Shown here piece after piece: positions 54,871 to 64,000 of a stretch of DNA of 64,000 bases (position 1 is its first letter; each line of letters opens with the position of its first letter). The notes beneath the pieces were generated by a model that was not told where the DNA came from, searched no databases, and saw only the letters and a list, made by a program, of their open reading frames with translations. Both the position numbers and the translations under genes were made by a program. Source of the DNA: Alectoria sarmentosa (taxonomy: Eukaryota; Ascomycota; Lecanoromycetes; Lecanorales; Parmeliaceae); contig WOGZ01000001.1 of assembly GCA_009733775.1 (NCBI GenBank), positions 186,001 to 250,000 of the forward strand, read 5' to 3'.

Positions 54871-55755
54871 CTGAGATATATTCAGCATCATATTCAAGGC
54901 GTATTTGACATAAATGGAGACGATGCTGACGAGGTACTAGGCTAATGGCAGCATTGCAGATCACTTTGACAACCTAAGCCCAAGATCTGCCATCGTGTAA
55001 TGAGGTTTGCCCCTCCAAGTTGTCCGCATGGAAACAGCTGAAGCTTAGGGTTGGGCAACCCAATTACCACATGAGTCAAAACCCGTTGAGAATGATCAAA
55101 ATTACCCCGGCCAGCATTTCAGGCATGGACAGGATTGTGTTAAGGAAAAGCAGATGAGACAATAGCCTTGAGAGCAAACCCACTGGGGTATGGGTCATGC
55201 TCATCACTGTTTTCTCGAGCGTTGAAGCAAACTAGAAATGTATACACTTACCCCATGTCAAAGCTTCTATACAGAAGCAGCCTGCTAAGAACAGCCATGC
55301 GTCCTTTCCGCCGTCAGCTTTTGGTAGTGAAGCATTTTCGAGCTCCTGTCCATGCACTTGAGAATGTCTACTGTGGGCACACTGTAAGCCATCTTCTTCG
55401 TATCCAGAGGCCGATACCATGCAAATGTTTGACAGAGCCAAGTTCTCGTTTGATGCCATGACAGGAATCTTGAGCTTCAGCACGATTGAGCTCCTTAATC
55501 TTTGTCCAGAAGCTGAGGAAAAATTGATATCAAGATTGTCAGATTTGAGTCAGCCGAAGCTACCCGCTCGCCGGTTGCGGCTGAAGCTAACTTCTTCTTA
55601 GTGCCCAAAGAACGTTTTGCTAGATTCCGAGAATCCTCAGGCAACACTGTGTATCTGGTTCCAAAATAAGAAGCTGCTGAGAGAGGTGTCGCACCAAGTT
55701 TTGCAAGGCTCCCTTGAATCATATCGTGGCAAAGGTAGGTGTGATTCTATTAGAT
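54871..55755. other. Upstream of MFS gene and 3' flank of SWF1 gene
   Basis: No gene supported. It may hold the undetected first exon of the MFS gene (54871-55140). Open frames at 55168-55720 have no recognisable domain. Confidence 0.35.
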
Positions 55756-57062
55756 TTACAAGACATCCATTAAGTTGTCCCAGAACCCCAAATCATACAG
55801 GTTGTGGACTTCATGCAACCCTGAGACTCGTCTCCAGCGAACGTTTCCTGTAGCAGTATTGTTCCGAGGCCAGATTGCACGAGCTTCAGGAGGTTCCCCA
55901 TCGTCGGATCTTACGAGCTGTTGCGTGCTTGTGATCGGCCAGTCAACAAATGGCTCTATGTCGTCGTTCCCAGTGCTATCATCGGGGCTTTGAGGCGCCT
56001 TGTCGGCCCTGAAGACCAGACCGTCTGCAATATCGTCCCTCCAATCCGCCCACTTGCCGCTCTCATTGGTCGTCATACCGGCCCAAATCAGATATATGTG
56101 GTACCAGAACAAGGCCCAAGCTAGCGGTGCAGTCATCACGGCCAGCATCCCGACGCTGCCGATGCGGACATCATCGGCGAAAGCCAATCCCCATGATTGA
56201 GCAAATTGCGACCAGCTCTTGCCTGTGCTCCAATGCGCTCTTGCGTCAGGCCCATCTGAGCGGCGAAGCGTACTGGCTTGCAGGCTCTCATCGAGGACCA
56301 TGTAAGCGAGGTACGTACCATAAGATAGCATGGCTCCAAGGCTCGACATCAGGCCCACAAAGTAGACGTAATTTCCTCTGCCTAGGCAATTCATGACCCA
56401 TATGCAATGATGATCAGACTTCGCTACGCAGGCTTTGCAAACACTGCAATGCTTGCTCCTTGCAGGTTTAAGAAAGCGACAAGTGCGGCAGCTTTGCCCC
56501 GGCTGATAGAGTACATGGTCGTACGGATACCTTTGCATCTCGTGTCTGAAGTTCTCCGATGTGATCACTGATGACCTGGAGATTACTGCTTTATAAGTGA
56601 AGAAGTATGGGAAAGCGCACATCAGGACAGCAAAACCACGATGAATTTGGCTCAAGCGTGGAAACGCTGCGGGGATGAAAAGTAATTGAGACGTTGACAA
56701 GACCAAAAGGTAGAAAATCTGGCTTCCATCAGATGGTAGACGAAGAGGATTCATTGATTTGTTCTCTCACCAGAACCAGTGGATGATTCTCATCCATCAG
56801 ATAATTCCCCAGCCGGCGAATAGCAGGAGCCAATCTCCCATTTGTAAGAGCAGCATCGAGCTTCCATAGACCCAATGGCAGTGTATTGCATATGAGGCGG
56901 TTGAGTAAACCAATTGGAGTCTTTCTGAAAACTACTTAGGATTGTGCCCTATACATTGATGTTTAAGACATACCTTAAAGCAGGGAGGCGGCCAAAGAAG
57001 GCAACGAAAACAATGAATGAGAGAAGCAGTACTGCTGCAGCGATCTTCTTAAGAAAATTCAT
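55756..57062 (-). CDS. SWF1: DHHC palmitoyltransferase SWF1
   Basis: Exons 56974-57062, 56771-56924 and 55756-56718 give 401 aa. The N-terminus MNFLKKIAAAVLLLSFIVF is a membrane helix; further helices lie around the catalytic domain. The zinc/DHHC cysteine-rich domain reads CRTCRFLKPARSKHCSVC, then CVAKSDHHCIWVMNCLG. SWF1 palmitoylates membrane-proximal cysteines of SNAREs and related proteins in the ER. All joins are in phase and both introns have normal signals. The gene is divergent from RAP1 with 350 bp between the starts. Confidence 0.92.
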
Positions 57063-57412
57063 GATATATACAGATAGATGCGGGACGTCATTGGCTAGCC
57101 AGAAGCCTTCTTGATGAATTGTCTACTCCTGTACACCTCATTGCCGACACAAATATCACAATTGCACAATTGATCACAAGTTAGCTAAGATGGAAAGTGC
57201 TAGATCTGGCGGAATTATCTGTACACCAAAAAGACATCGAGTTTGTGAGAAGAGAGGAAGTGGTGAAGGTGGTGTGACTTTCGTGACAACAAAAACGTGG
57301 CGCAAACGCGCTTGTCGCGTAAGGACTCGGACCATGCCACCATACCATGTCGACAAGCCCCAGCACTTGCTTGCCAAACATCCATGTTTCGCCATTCTCA
57401 AATACACTCACC
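57063..57412. promoter_or_regulatory. Divergent promoter between SWF1 and RAP1
   Basis: 350 bp without a coding frame that I can support. It must contain both promoters. No TATA box or known site is clear. Confidence 0.45.
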
Positions 57413-60052
57413 ATGGCGGGCATAGTTTTCAGCGATGTCGCCGATGACACTGATGTACAGGGAACACTCTTCCAAGGCATCAAGTTCTGGATTTCGCACA
57501 AGGTCCCGCAGAGATCCAGGTTCCTTAGTGATGTCAAAGTAAAGAGCAGCTGGGCGAGAGTCTTGTCGAGATCACCTTGCTTACTTCCTCGTAGGCCAAT
57601 GGCGGTGAGATACTTCCTCTAGAAAAGAATGCGGACGTCAAGATTGTGGATCATGCAAGGAAGGAAACTCCACCAGGATCGTATGTTGCTCCATTGGCTA
57701 CTCAGACTCCCTTTACAATGGGCGCAGCCTGATTGTAGCCCACACAGACACTCCTACACATTCATCGAAAAAACGGTACGCAATGGTGTTCTAGAGGATC
57801 TGGATGATCACAAGGTTGGGCCACCCGAAGGAAATATCAGGAGCATTGGGTCCGTCGCGCAACCTGCGAAGGGAACGCGCAACAAATACACGGAAGCAGA
57901 TGACAGTATACTTTGGTGTTGGGTCATTGATAATCGTCAAAAGGGGGGCGGTACAGATGGCAACGAGATCTACAAGCAGCTCGAGACAAAGGTACTAGGA
58001 GGATGTTGAGATTCTAGTGGATGCTGTCGCTGAATTAGAACCTAGCATCCACAACATCCGTGGCAATCTTGGAGAGACCGCTGGATAAGGCATCTTAAAG
58101 GGAGAGCAGCTCCGTTTGCACTTCCTCACAATGCGCCACCAACACCACCTTTTGACGTTCCCGCGACTACCGGGTCTTCAAAGAATCCAGCAACTACCTC
58201 AGATACCGCTGATGACGATTACCAGCCTTTCGCGGATGACGATGCCGAAGCTTTGATGGTCAACGGCGATGACATTCTAAACATACACCCGGAAAATATC
58301 ACGGAGGCGTGGAAGAGCTGGACTCGAGACCATGATGTGAGCAGGAACATCGTCATCATCACACTTGATTGGTACCGCTGACACATGGACGTTTTGAAGG
58401 ACGATGTTCATACTGCGCAGCAATGGCAATCTTATTGGGAGAAAAGGGTAAGGCCTAGATATCTCAAGAGAAAAGCAAAAGAGACCAGGAGGACATCCCC
58501 CGAGAAATCTATTCCTGCCAGATCCCAGATCCCTCTTTCGCCCAAGAGATTCGCGGCCGCTACCCCATCCGCTTTCTCACCTTTCAAGGGAAACTACACG
58601 CTCATTCCAAAGTCCCCCCGTAGGACGATGTCCTCCAAATTCCAGAACTCAACCTCACCTAAAAGTTCCATGGCCGCTGTGCCATCCGCTCTTTCGCCTG
58701 TTTCTAGACCCGACTACTCGCTCATTCCCGATTCCCCTGAGAATACTGTTTCCTTCGGAGTTCAGAACTCTGTCTTACCCAAAAGATCCGTAGTTGTTCC
58801 CCCACCCATTTTGTTGCCCTCTGTCGAGAGCCACCATTCGCTCAAGCCCACGACCAGAAGCCCATCTTACCATCCAGAGTCACCTACGATAACAGCCACG
58901 GCTCCACCGATACATCAAAAAGCAACGGACATCCTCAGTAAACACATGCCAATTTGGCCTTCCGATAACGAGCGGCATACCCAAATGACCCCCGAGAAAA
59001 CCCACTCGCCATATCATGAGACGCTGAAGAGGAAGTATGTTGCCATCGAGGAGGACTTGCCGTCAAGTTCGCCATTGGGCCCGATCTCTCCGAAGCGTAG
59101 GCGGCCAAGTGCGTCAGAGCTGCCCCTGGAAATAGCGTCAACCCCCGAAAAACATCGAGAGCTAGACAATGAAGGATCATTTTCTCCTCTGTTTATCAAT
59201 TTGGAGCTTGAAGAAGATGAGCCAAGTTTCCCCGAAGATTCCACCGAAAACGATAGTCTTCTTGGCCAACAATTGTCTGACACTCTTTCCGAGCCTAGCC
59301 GCGTCGTCAACAACACACAGGCTGTGTTCGGAGACGCCACTCAGCTGATTGACTTCGACGTCCCTGCGCCCGAAGGGGGCTGGGACAATGAGGAGCTCGT
59401 GGTCCAAAATCATAGCCAGCCTGTAGACTTTGACATTCCATCACCGGAAGACGGTAGGGAAGACAACAAGCAGGGTATCAGAGAATCTGCCCGGCTGATA
59501 GACTTTGATCTTCTACCACCTGAAGGCGGCTGGGATGAGGAAGGACCCCCGGTCAAAGAAGAATCCGAATCTCCAAACACGGAAACCTACGATCCTCAGC
59601 CCAACCTACCAGACACTCAGGCAGTTCTAAGGAGCAAGACACCAGCGCCAGATTTCACCATTCCAGATCCCGACGGTGGCTGGAACAGCCTTATAGCCTC
59701 ATCGCCGCCGCTCATGCCCGACTCCCCGCGCGCTGAGAGTGAGTTTTCGCAAACAGACCTCAAAGACCAAATGGATGCCTGGATTGATGCCCATGCGACA
59801 AAAAGTATATCGGTAGAGCAGGTGGAATCAGTGCTCAAAAGTACGAGCATGGACACTGCTCTCGCACACAAGGCTTTACGCCATCTGGCAAAGAAAGGAG
59901 TGTTGCCGCAGGACTGGAGAGGGGTGTGGACGGATTCGGACGACGAGGACTTGAAGTCGACGGATGCGAGGAACATTCAACGATTGCAGGAAAAGCATGG
60001 CGCGGACTGTTTGGCGGCGAGGTGGCAGTTTCTGGACTTTTACGCAGAGTAG
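57413..60052 (+). CDS. RAP1: Telomere-binding protein RAP1
   Basis: Exons 57413-57538, 57595-57680, 57748-57991, 58046-58336 and 58400-60052 give 799 aa. The BRCT-like N-terminus covers about residues 1-100 (MAGIVFSDVADDTDVQG, then GTLFQGIKFWI and ILPLEKNADVKIVDHAR). The Myb-type domain starts at about 116 (NKYTEADDSILWCWVID) and continues after intron 3 with WQSWRDRWIRHLKG. A second Myb-like piece is split by intron 4 (AQQWQSYWEKRVRP). A long Ser/Pro/acidic region follows with four copies of an [I/V]DFDxPxPEGGW-like motif. The C-terminal RCT domain (about 690-799) mediates protein contacts at telomeres. Rap1 joins shelterin or silencing complexes in fungi. Confidence 0.92.
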
Positions 60053-60644
60053 GTAGGCATGATGATGGGTGTGGGAACGATATTTCCAAACTTAGCGTTG
60101 GTGTTTGTGATGAGCTGGAAGCAACATTGCAACTAGGGTCGTCCGTATGGCGGTACAGGTAGCGACAGCGTCCTCGACACCAACATACCCAATCGCCGTT
60201 CTACCTCGAATGCGTACGAAGTTTCCAGGAACAGATCAGGGTTTTCGTTCTCAGATCTGGCGCTTCTTGATCAAGTTGTCTACAAATAGCTCTTAAGTAT
60301 CGAGTGACGGAGCAGTGGACGGTTAGAGCATAGAGAGACAAGTATTACCCTTCGTGCAAATGAAGCCAAATTCCTCTTCAAGGCTCGAGAGGCAGAGAAC
60401 AAGCAGTGCTCTTCCAGGTCCATTCTGCACACTCTTGGTGGCGCCAGAGCTGCAGTGATGATTCTTTGGTTCCTCATGACTTCTTATCTGATATGGATTT
60501 GCATGCATGGCTAGCCTACTAGGGGTTGCAAAGACAGATTTCTGGGTTGAGATGGTTCTCATCAAAGCGGCAGAGTGTGGGATCCTCTTTCTTTTCTTCA
60601 CTCATAGATCGAGCTCTTCCTCATACCACTCTTCCTCATACCAC
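60053..60644. other. Convergent intergenic region, no gene seen
   Basis: 590 bp between RAP1 and the CHY gene 3' ends. A tandem pair of a CATACCACTCTTCCT-like unit lies at about 60622-60645, at the end of the CHY coding region. No gene supported. Confidence 0.35.
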
Positions 60645-63368
60645 TCACGCTGCAGTAACGACACCAGTCCCACCAGCCTTGATCTTCCTCGGCACACCAC
60701 CAGGTCTTCGTTTATACTTCCTTGGATCTGTTTTCACAGTCAGCACACACATCCCTTCTCCAGTCTACCACAAGGACCACACGCCTTTCCTCGACATGCG
60801 ACTCTTATCGCGCGTCCCCTTGCCTCCCTCCCAAAACCCACTCCCTGCCTTCTTAATGAGACTCGAATGACAGATCGCACAATCCTCTGGTCTATAATTC
60901 TGCTCTCTCGAACAGTACCCACAAATCATGCGATTAGCGTGCTCATTGGGATGATCGCTTTCTGTATCATGACATTTGTCGCAGGCGAACACTTTTGAGC
61001 AGCAACTGAAGCGGAACCAGCGGTACGATTTACTGTAGTGGGTGCATCGGCCGGTTCGGGGTAGGGGCTGGCCAGCGGTAATTCCCAGGGAGTCTTTGGG
61101 CCTTTTGCGGACAGGGGCGTGGTTTGCGCGGGCTGCGGCGGATATGAGGAGAAATTTAACTTCGGGGATCTTGAATGCTGGATGTTTTCGTCAGAAGTGG
61201 CTATGATTTAGGCATGAATCGTGGGATCTTACTCATTTTACGATGACACTCTCGGCATACTGCCATGGAAGACTCGCCGCGAACTGATACCAGACCGGGC
61301 GCAGGGTGTGTGGTTGAGCATTCGGAGCAAGTTGGGAGAAAGTTACTGCAATAATGTAAGTGAGGTACCAGTAAGTAAAAAGGGTAGCTATATCACCTTG
61401 GCAGCATATCAAGCACAGTGCATCCCTCGAGATCTAGATATCCAGCTCTCACAGAACTCGCATGCATGAGCTCCCTTCGATATCCAACGTTAAGAGGCAT
61501 GGCGCATTTTTTACAAGACTCAGAGCGGCTTGCATTGTTCCGCAAGTTGCTGAGGTCCATAGTATCCTTGCAACGCTCGCACTTGATCGTGATACACAAA
61601 GAGAGGAGCTCTAGCAGCTCAATGCCGTAGAGCTCTAAGAACGGGAAGGAAAGAGAGATGCCACGCTCTGGAGCCATTGCTGATGTCGATGACTCAAGAA
61701 CAAGATCGAGAGCAGCGCCTCCATCCTCTTCGTCTTCGTCACCTGAATCGTAGGAGCCGTAGGACTCGCTGTCAGTGGAATGTTCCTCTTCCTTCTGAGC
61801 AGCCCATTCGGGAGGACGTGGGATGAACATGATATGGCTGCGGTCGTCTGCGTCACCTTTCGCTGGGTGAACGTCTTTTTCAGAGGCTGGTTCCTCCACT
61901 GACAGAGAGTCGACGTCTGGAACATCAGCCCTCCCTGGTTCCGGCTCTTCCACAGGCTGTGTAGCCAACAAATGCATACTCTGTGCCAAATAATTCACGT
62001 GCCCCATCAACGTCGTCTCCGGACTCTCCTTGATTTTCGTCTCAAACCCTCTTTCGATATTCTTGGCCGCTTCTCGACTCACACCTTGAATCTCAACCCT
62101 ACAAAGCTGCAAGGGGTAAAGCAAAGGGACAAAGAGCTTAATGGTGTTGACAGCTTGTAATGGTACAGGCAGATCTTCATGTTTCCTAGGCGTTATGGGG
62201 ACCAAAAAGGCTATGCCGTCTGAAGACTTGGAGAAGAGAGGGAGACGGCCTATACGAGCTTCAAGCTGGCGTGTCTCTGCCTCTCGACGTTCTGAAGCAA
62301 GACGGCGTTGTTCTGGGGTGAAGGACTTTTGAGGTTTGATGGTAGTTGTGGGCTGTGGTTGAGGCTCTATAATATTTCGAGCAGGCTTGACTGGCTGGGC
62401 TTGCCGTACACTTCTACCCTGGACCGTTGTATTGTTTGGGATGATAGTAATAGTCTCGGCCTTCTGTTCTGTAAGCAGCGACTCAAGCCGTTTGTCCAGA
62501 CTGTTCATCAACCCCAACAGCGTGCTCTGCGGGCTGTTCTCTGCCAAACGGGCGAAGCCACGCTCAACATTGATCTGATAGCCTCTACCCATCTCCTTGT
62601 TCTTAATGTTGAGAGAGGGTCTCGCCTCTTTGGGATAGGCTGTTGGCACGTGGAGCACGCATTCCAATTCGACGATTTCGAAAGGGAAATCTGGGTCTGA
62701 TGGTGGCATGAGAAAGGCATAGCTTGTCCCGGCATTCTCGATCTTCTCCGTGGGAGAGAACCTCCGCTTCAGCTGCTTGATCTGAAACTCCCTTGGGTCT
62801 TCGGTTTGAGCTTTTGGTACAGGCCTGCTGACTACGCGGCTGCCATCTACGGATGGTGGTATGAAGCGACGGCCTTCTGCCAAGCTTGAGGATGGGCCAC
62901 CAGCTGGTGTCACATTCTGGGCCTCGGTCTGCTTGGAGCTGCCAGCAGCATTCCCCGGCAGTGTAGATACTGCTCCGTGCTGGGGACGTGTCCTCGGCTT
63001 AGATGCATTGCTGGCGTCTTTCAGCCTCGAAGGATCGTGAATGAAGGGGCAAGCGTCACCGGTTCGACAACCTGCGATATGATATTATGAGATGCAAGAA
63101 CAGACTAGATACTAGGTGCAGAATGTGACAGTGGTGGCGGTGGAACCAACGTCGAGACCGACTACTATGAGATGAAGTGTTTGCACGTAGACCAGGCTTT
63201 CGTCGTCACCCAAAGACACCAAAGGGTGGAAAGAAGGATGAAATCACCGTTTTTGGTCGCATAAAACTTGCAGTAGTTTGTTTTCTTCTGTGGCAATGCC
63301 GGTTGACGTGATGCCTGTGGCGCAGAGCCTCCCCCTTGATAAGGTTGAGAGTTGGCATCAGCATACAT
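60645..63368 (-). CDS. C3H1 and CHY-type zinc-finger protein (794 aa)
   Basis: Exons 63248-63368, 61397-63071, 61233-61345, 60785-61177 and 60645-60727. A C3H1 finger is split by the 176-nt first intron: YCKFYATKNG joins CRTGDACPFIH. Two RWD-like modules of about 80 residues follow (about 120-210 and 300-395); both end with NVERGF or NIERGF and a SPxxTLxGxxNxL motif. An acidic region precedes a Cys-rich part (CERCKDTMDL, CKKCAMPL). The CHY/CTCHY-like finger is near the end: RCTHYSKSYRWFRFSCCSK, then CDKCHDTESDHPNEH and ICGYCSREQNY. Ubiquitin-related or RNA-linked roles are inference. The last intron is GC-AG (GCGTGT); only this choice yields the family C-terminus RKDPRKYKR. Confidence 0.87.
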
Positions 63369-64000
63369 GTTCTTGTGACCATGTGACCAGGGTTCTGCCA
63401 ACGCATCATCTCCTTTTCACGTACCAACAAGAAGCTGACTTGTCTGAGTCTCCATGATTCGTTACCCAGAATCCGACGTGGGATATGTATCTTGTCTTCG
63501 GCCGAGTCTTTAAGAGACAGAAGGTTCGATTATGCAGGCTGTAAATTAGAATAGTGGGGACCTCAGTGCTCAGATGCGCGTGCTTTCCGACTTGCAGATA
63601 TTCTCCGATAATGGAGAATGGAGAATGGATAATTAATAATGGATAATGGATAATGGGCGATGATGGGTCAGCTGGACTCGAGACAGACGGCCTCGAGTGT
63701 TCCAAAGTATTCCGAGTGTTTGGATATGAGCGAGCTATTTATTTTTCTTTCACTTACATTTGACGGCCGAGTTGTAGAGTGCCTAGTGTGAAAGAGGGTT
63801 GGGCGAAAGAGAAGGTGTTGAAGTAAATGATAAAATAAGTAGGTCAGGTCAGGTAAGGTGGTCAGTCAGGTAGCTTCACGTCGCTCGCTAAAGTACCTCA
63901 CGGACCTTACTCTAGTTGATGACTTTGATAGGGATGAGTCAAGGGCATGAGTCTGTGAAAGCATGTCACGTTGGTTCAAATCTTCTATGTATTGATTTGT
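63369..64000. other. Upstream of CHY gene, with short minisatellite
   Basis: No gene supported. It contains AT/GA-rich tandem repeats at 63605-63660 and a GGTCAGGT-type repeat near 63841-63875. Confidence 0.4.
63605..63660. repeat. ATGGATAAT-type minisatellite
   Basis: Tandem imperfect copies of a 7-9 bp unit (GGAGAATGGAGAATGGAT, then AATGGATAATGGATAAT) in about 55 bp. No other feature is associated. Confidence 0.75.

Noticed and set aside
55168..55722. Several open frames between the MFS and SWF1 genes
   Set aside because: None shows a known motif or conserved pattern.
60280..60601. Minus-strand frames downstream of the CHY gene
   Set aside because: The CHY gene ends at 60645 with a good family C-terminus; these frames do not connect.
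63960..64000. GGTTCAAATC at the right edge, resembling a tRNA B box
   Set aside because: No A box or acceptor stem is visible in the flanking sequence, and the window ends too soon.

Overview
The window is nuclear DNA of a filamentous ascomycete (Pezizomycotina). The genes are dense, on both strands, and broken by short GT-AG introns, mostly 45-75 nt, with CTGAC/CTAAC branch sites close to the acceptor. The gene set (alternative oxidase, RAP1 with BRCT, Myb and C-terminal domains, Swc6/Vps71, Pof7-type F-box protein, SWF1, CTR86, GMPPA-like enzyme) is typical of that group. A family of look-alike long introns suggests Dothideomycetes, where introner-like elements are known; that placement is inference. 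There is one run of 80 N at 22890-22969. I see no rRNA, convincing tRNA, CRISPR array or virus.

Layout. 1-5.5 kb: two tandem minus-strand genes for membrane-anchored coiled-coil proteins; their N-termini and upstream regions show that they are duplicates. 6.5-9.6 kb: divergent mitochondrial pair, branched-chain 2-oxoacid dehydrogenase E1-beta and the COX15 haem A synthase. 11-16.5 kb: a dynamin-family GTPase and cytosolic lysyl-tRNA synthetase. 17-24 kb: a long Q/A-rich zinc-binding protein, a repeat-bearing gap, a 75-residue conserved protein, a RING protein and a GC-rich 2-oxoglutarate oxygenase interrupted by the assembly gap. 24-31 kb: GMPPA-like protein, a TIR-bearing repeat, a damaged O-methyltransferase and a WLM/Wss1-type metalloprotease. 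32-43 kb: small F-box protein, Swc6, alternative oxidase, zinc-finger protein, Pof7-like F-box protein, and a PNPOx/ferredoxin-reductase fusion. 43-56 kb: small secreted protein, Mtm1 carrier, four-helix membrane protein, CTR86/ataxin-10 homologue, small P-loop protein, MFS transporter lacking a visible start. 56-64 kb: SWF1 palmitoyltransferase, RAP1 and a C3H1/CHY zinc-finger protein.

Most genes are unrelated housekeeping neighbours; the mitochondrial theme (BCKDHB, COX15, AOX, MTM1) is scattered, not a cluster. Exon joins below were worked out by hand: every complete model sums to a multiple of three, and most joins restore recognisable family sequence.

The most interesting signals are: (1) two near-copy introns of about 210 nt in unrelated genes (28328-28534 and 41851-42065), a divergent third (23613-23769), and the same 3' motif in two more introns, all consistent with an introner-like element family whose ends form an inverted repeat; (2) three CGG triplets spaced exactly by seven bases upstream of the alternative oxidase; (3) the tandem coiled-coil pair with a shared unrecognised N-terminal motif; (4) three independent lesions in the O-methyltransferase gene, one being loss of the splice acceptor of its introner copy.
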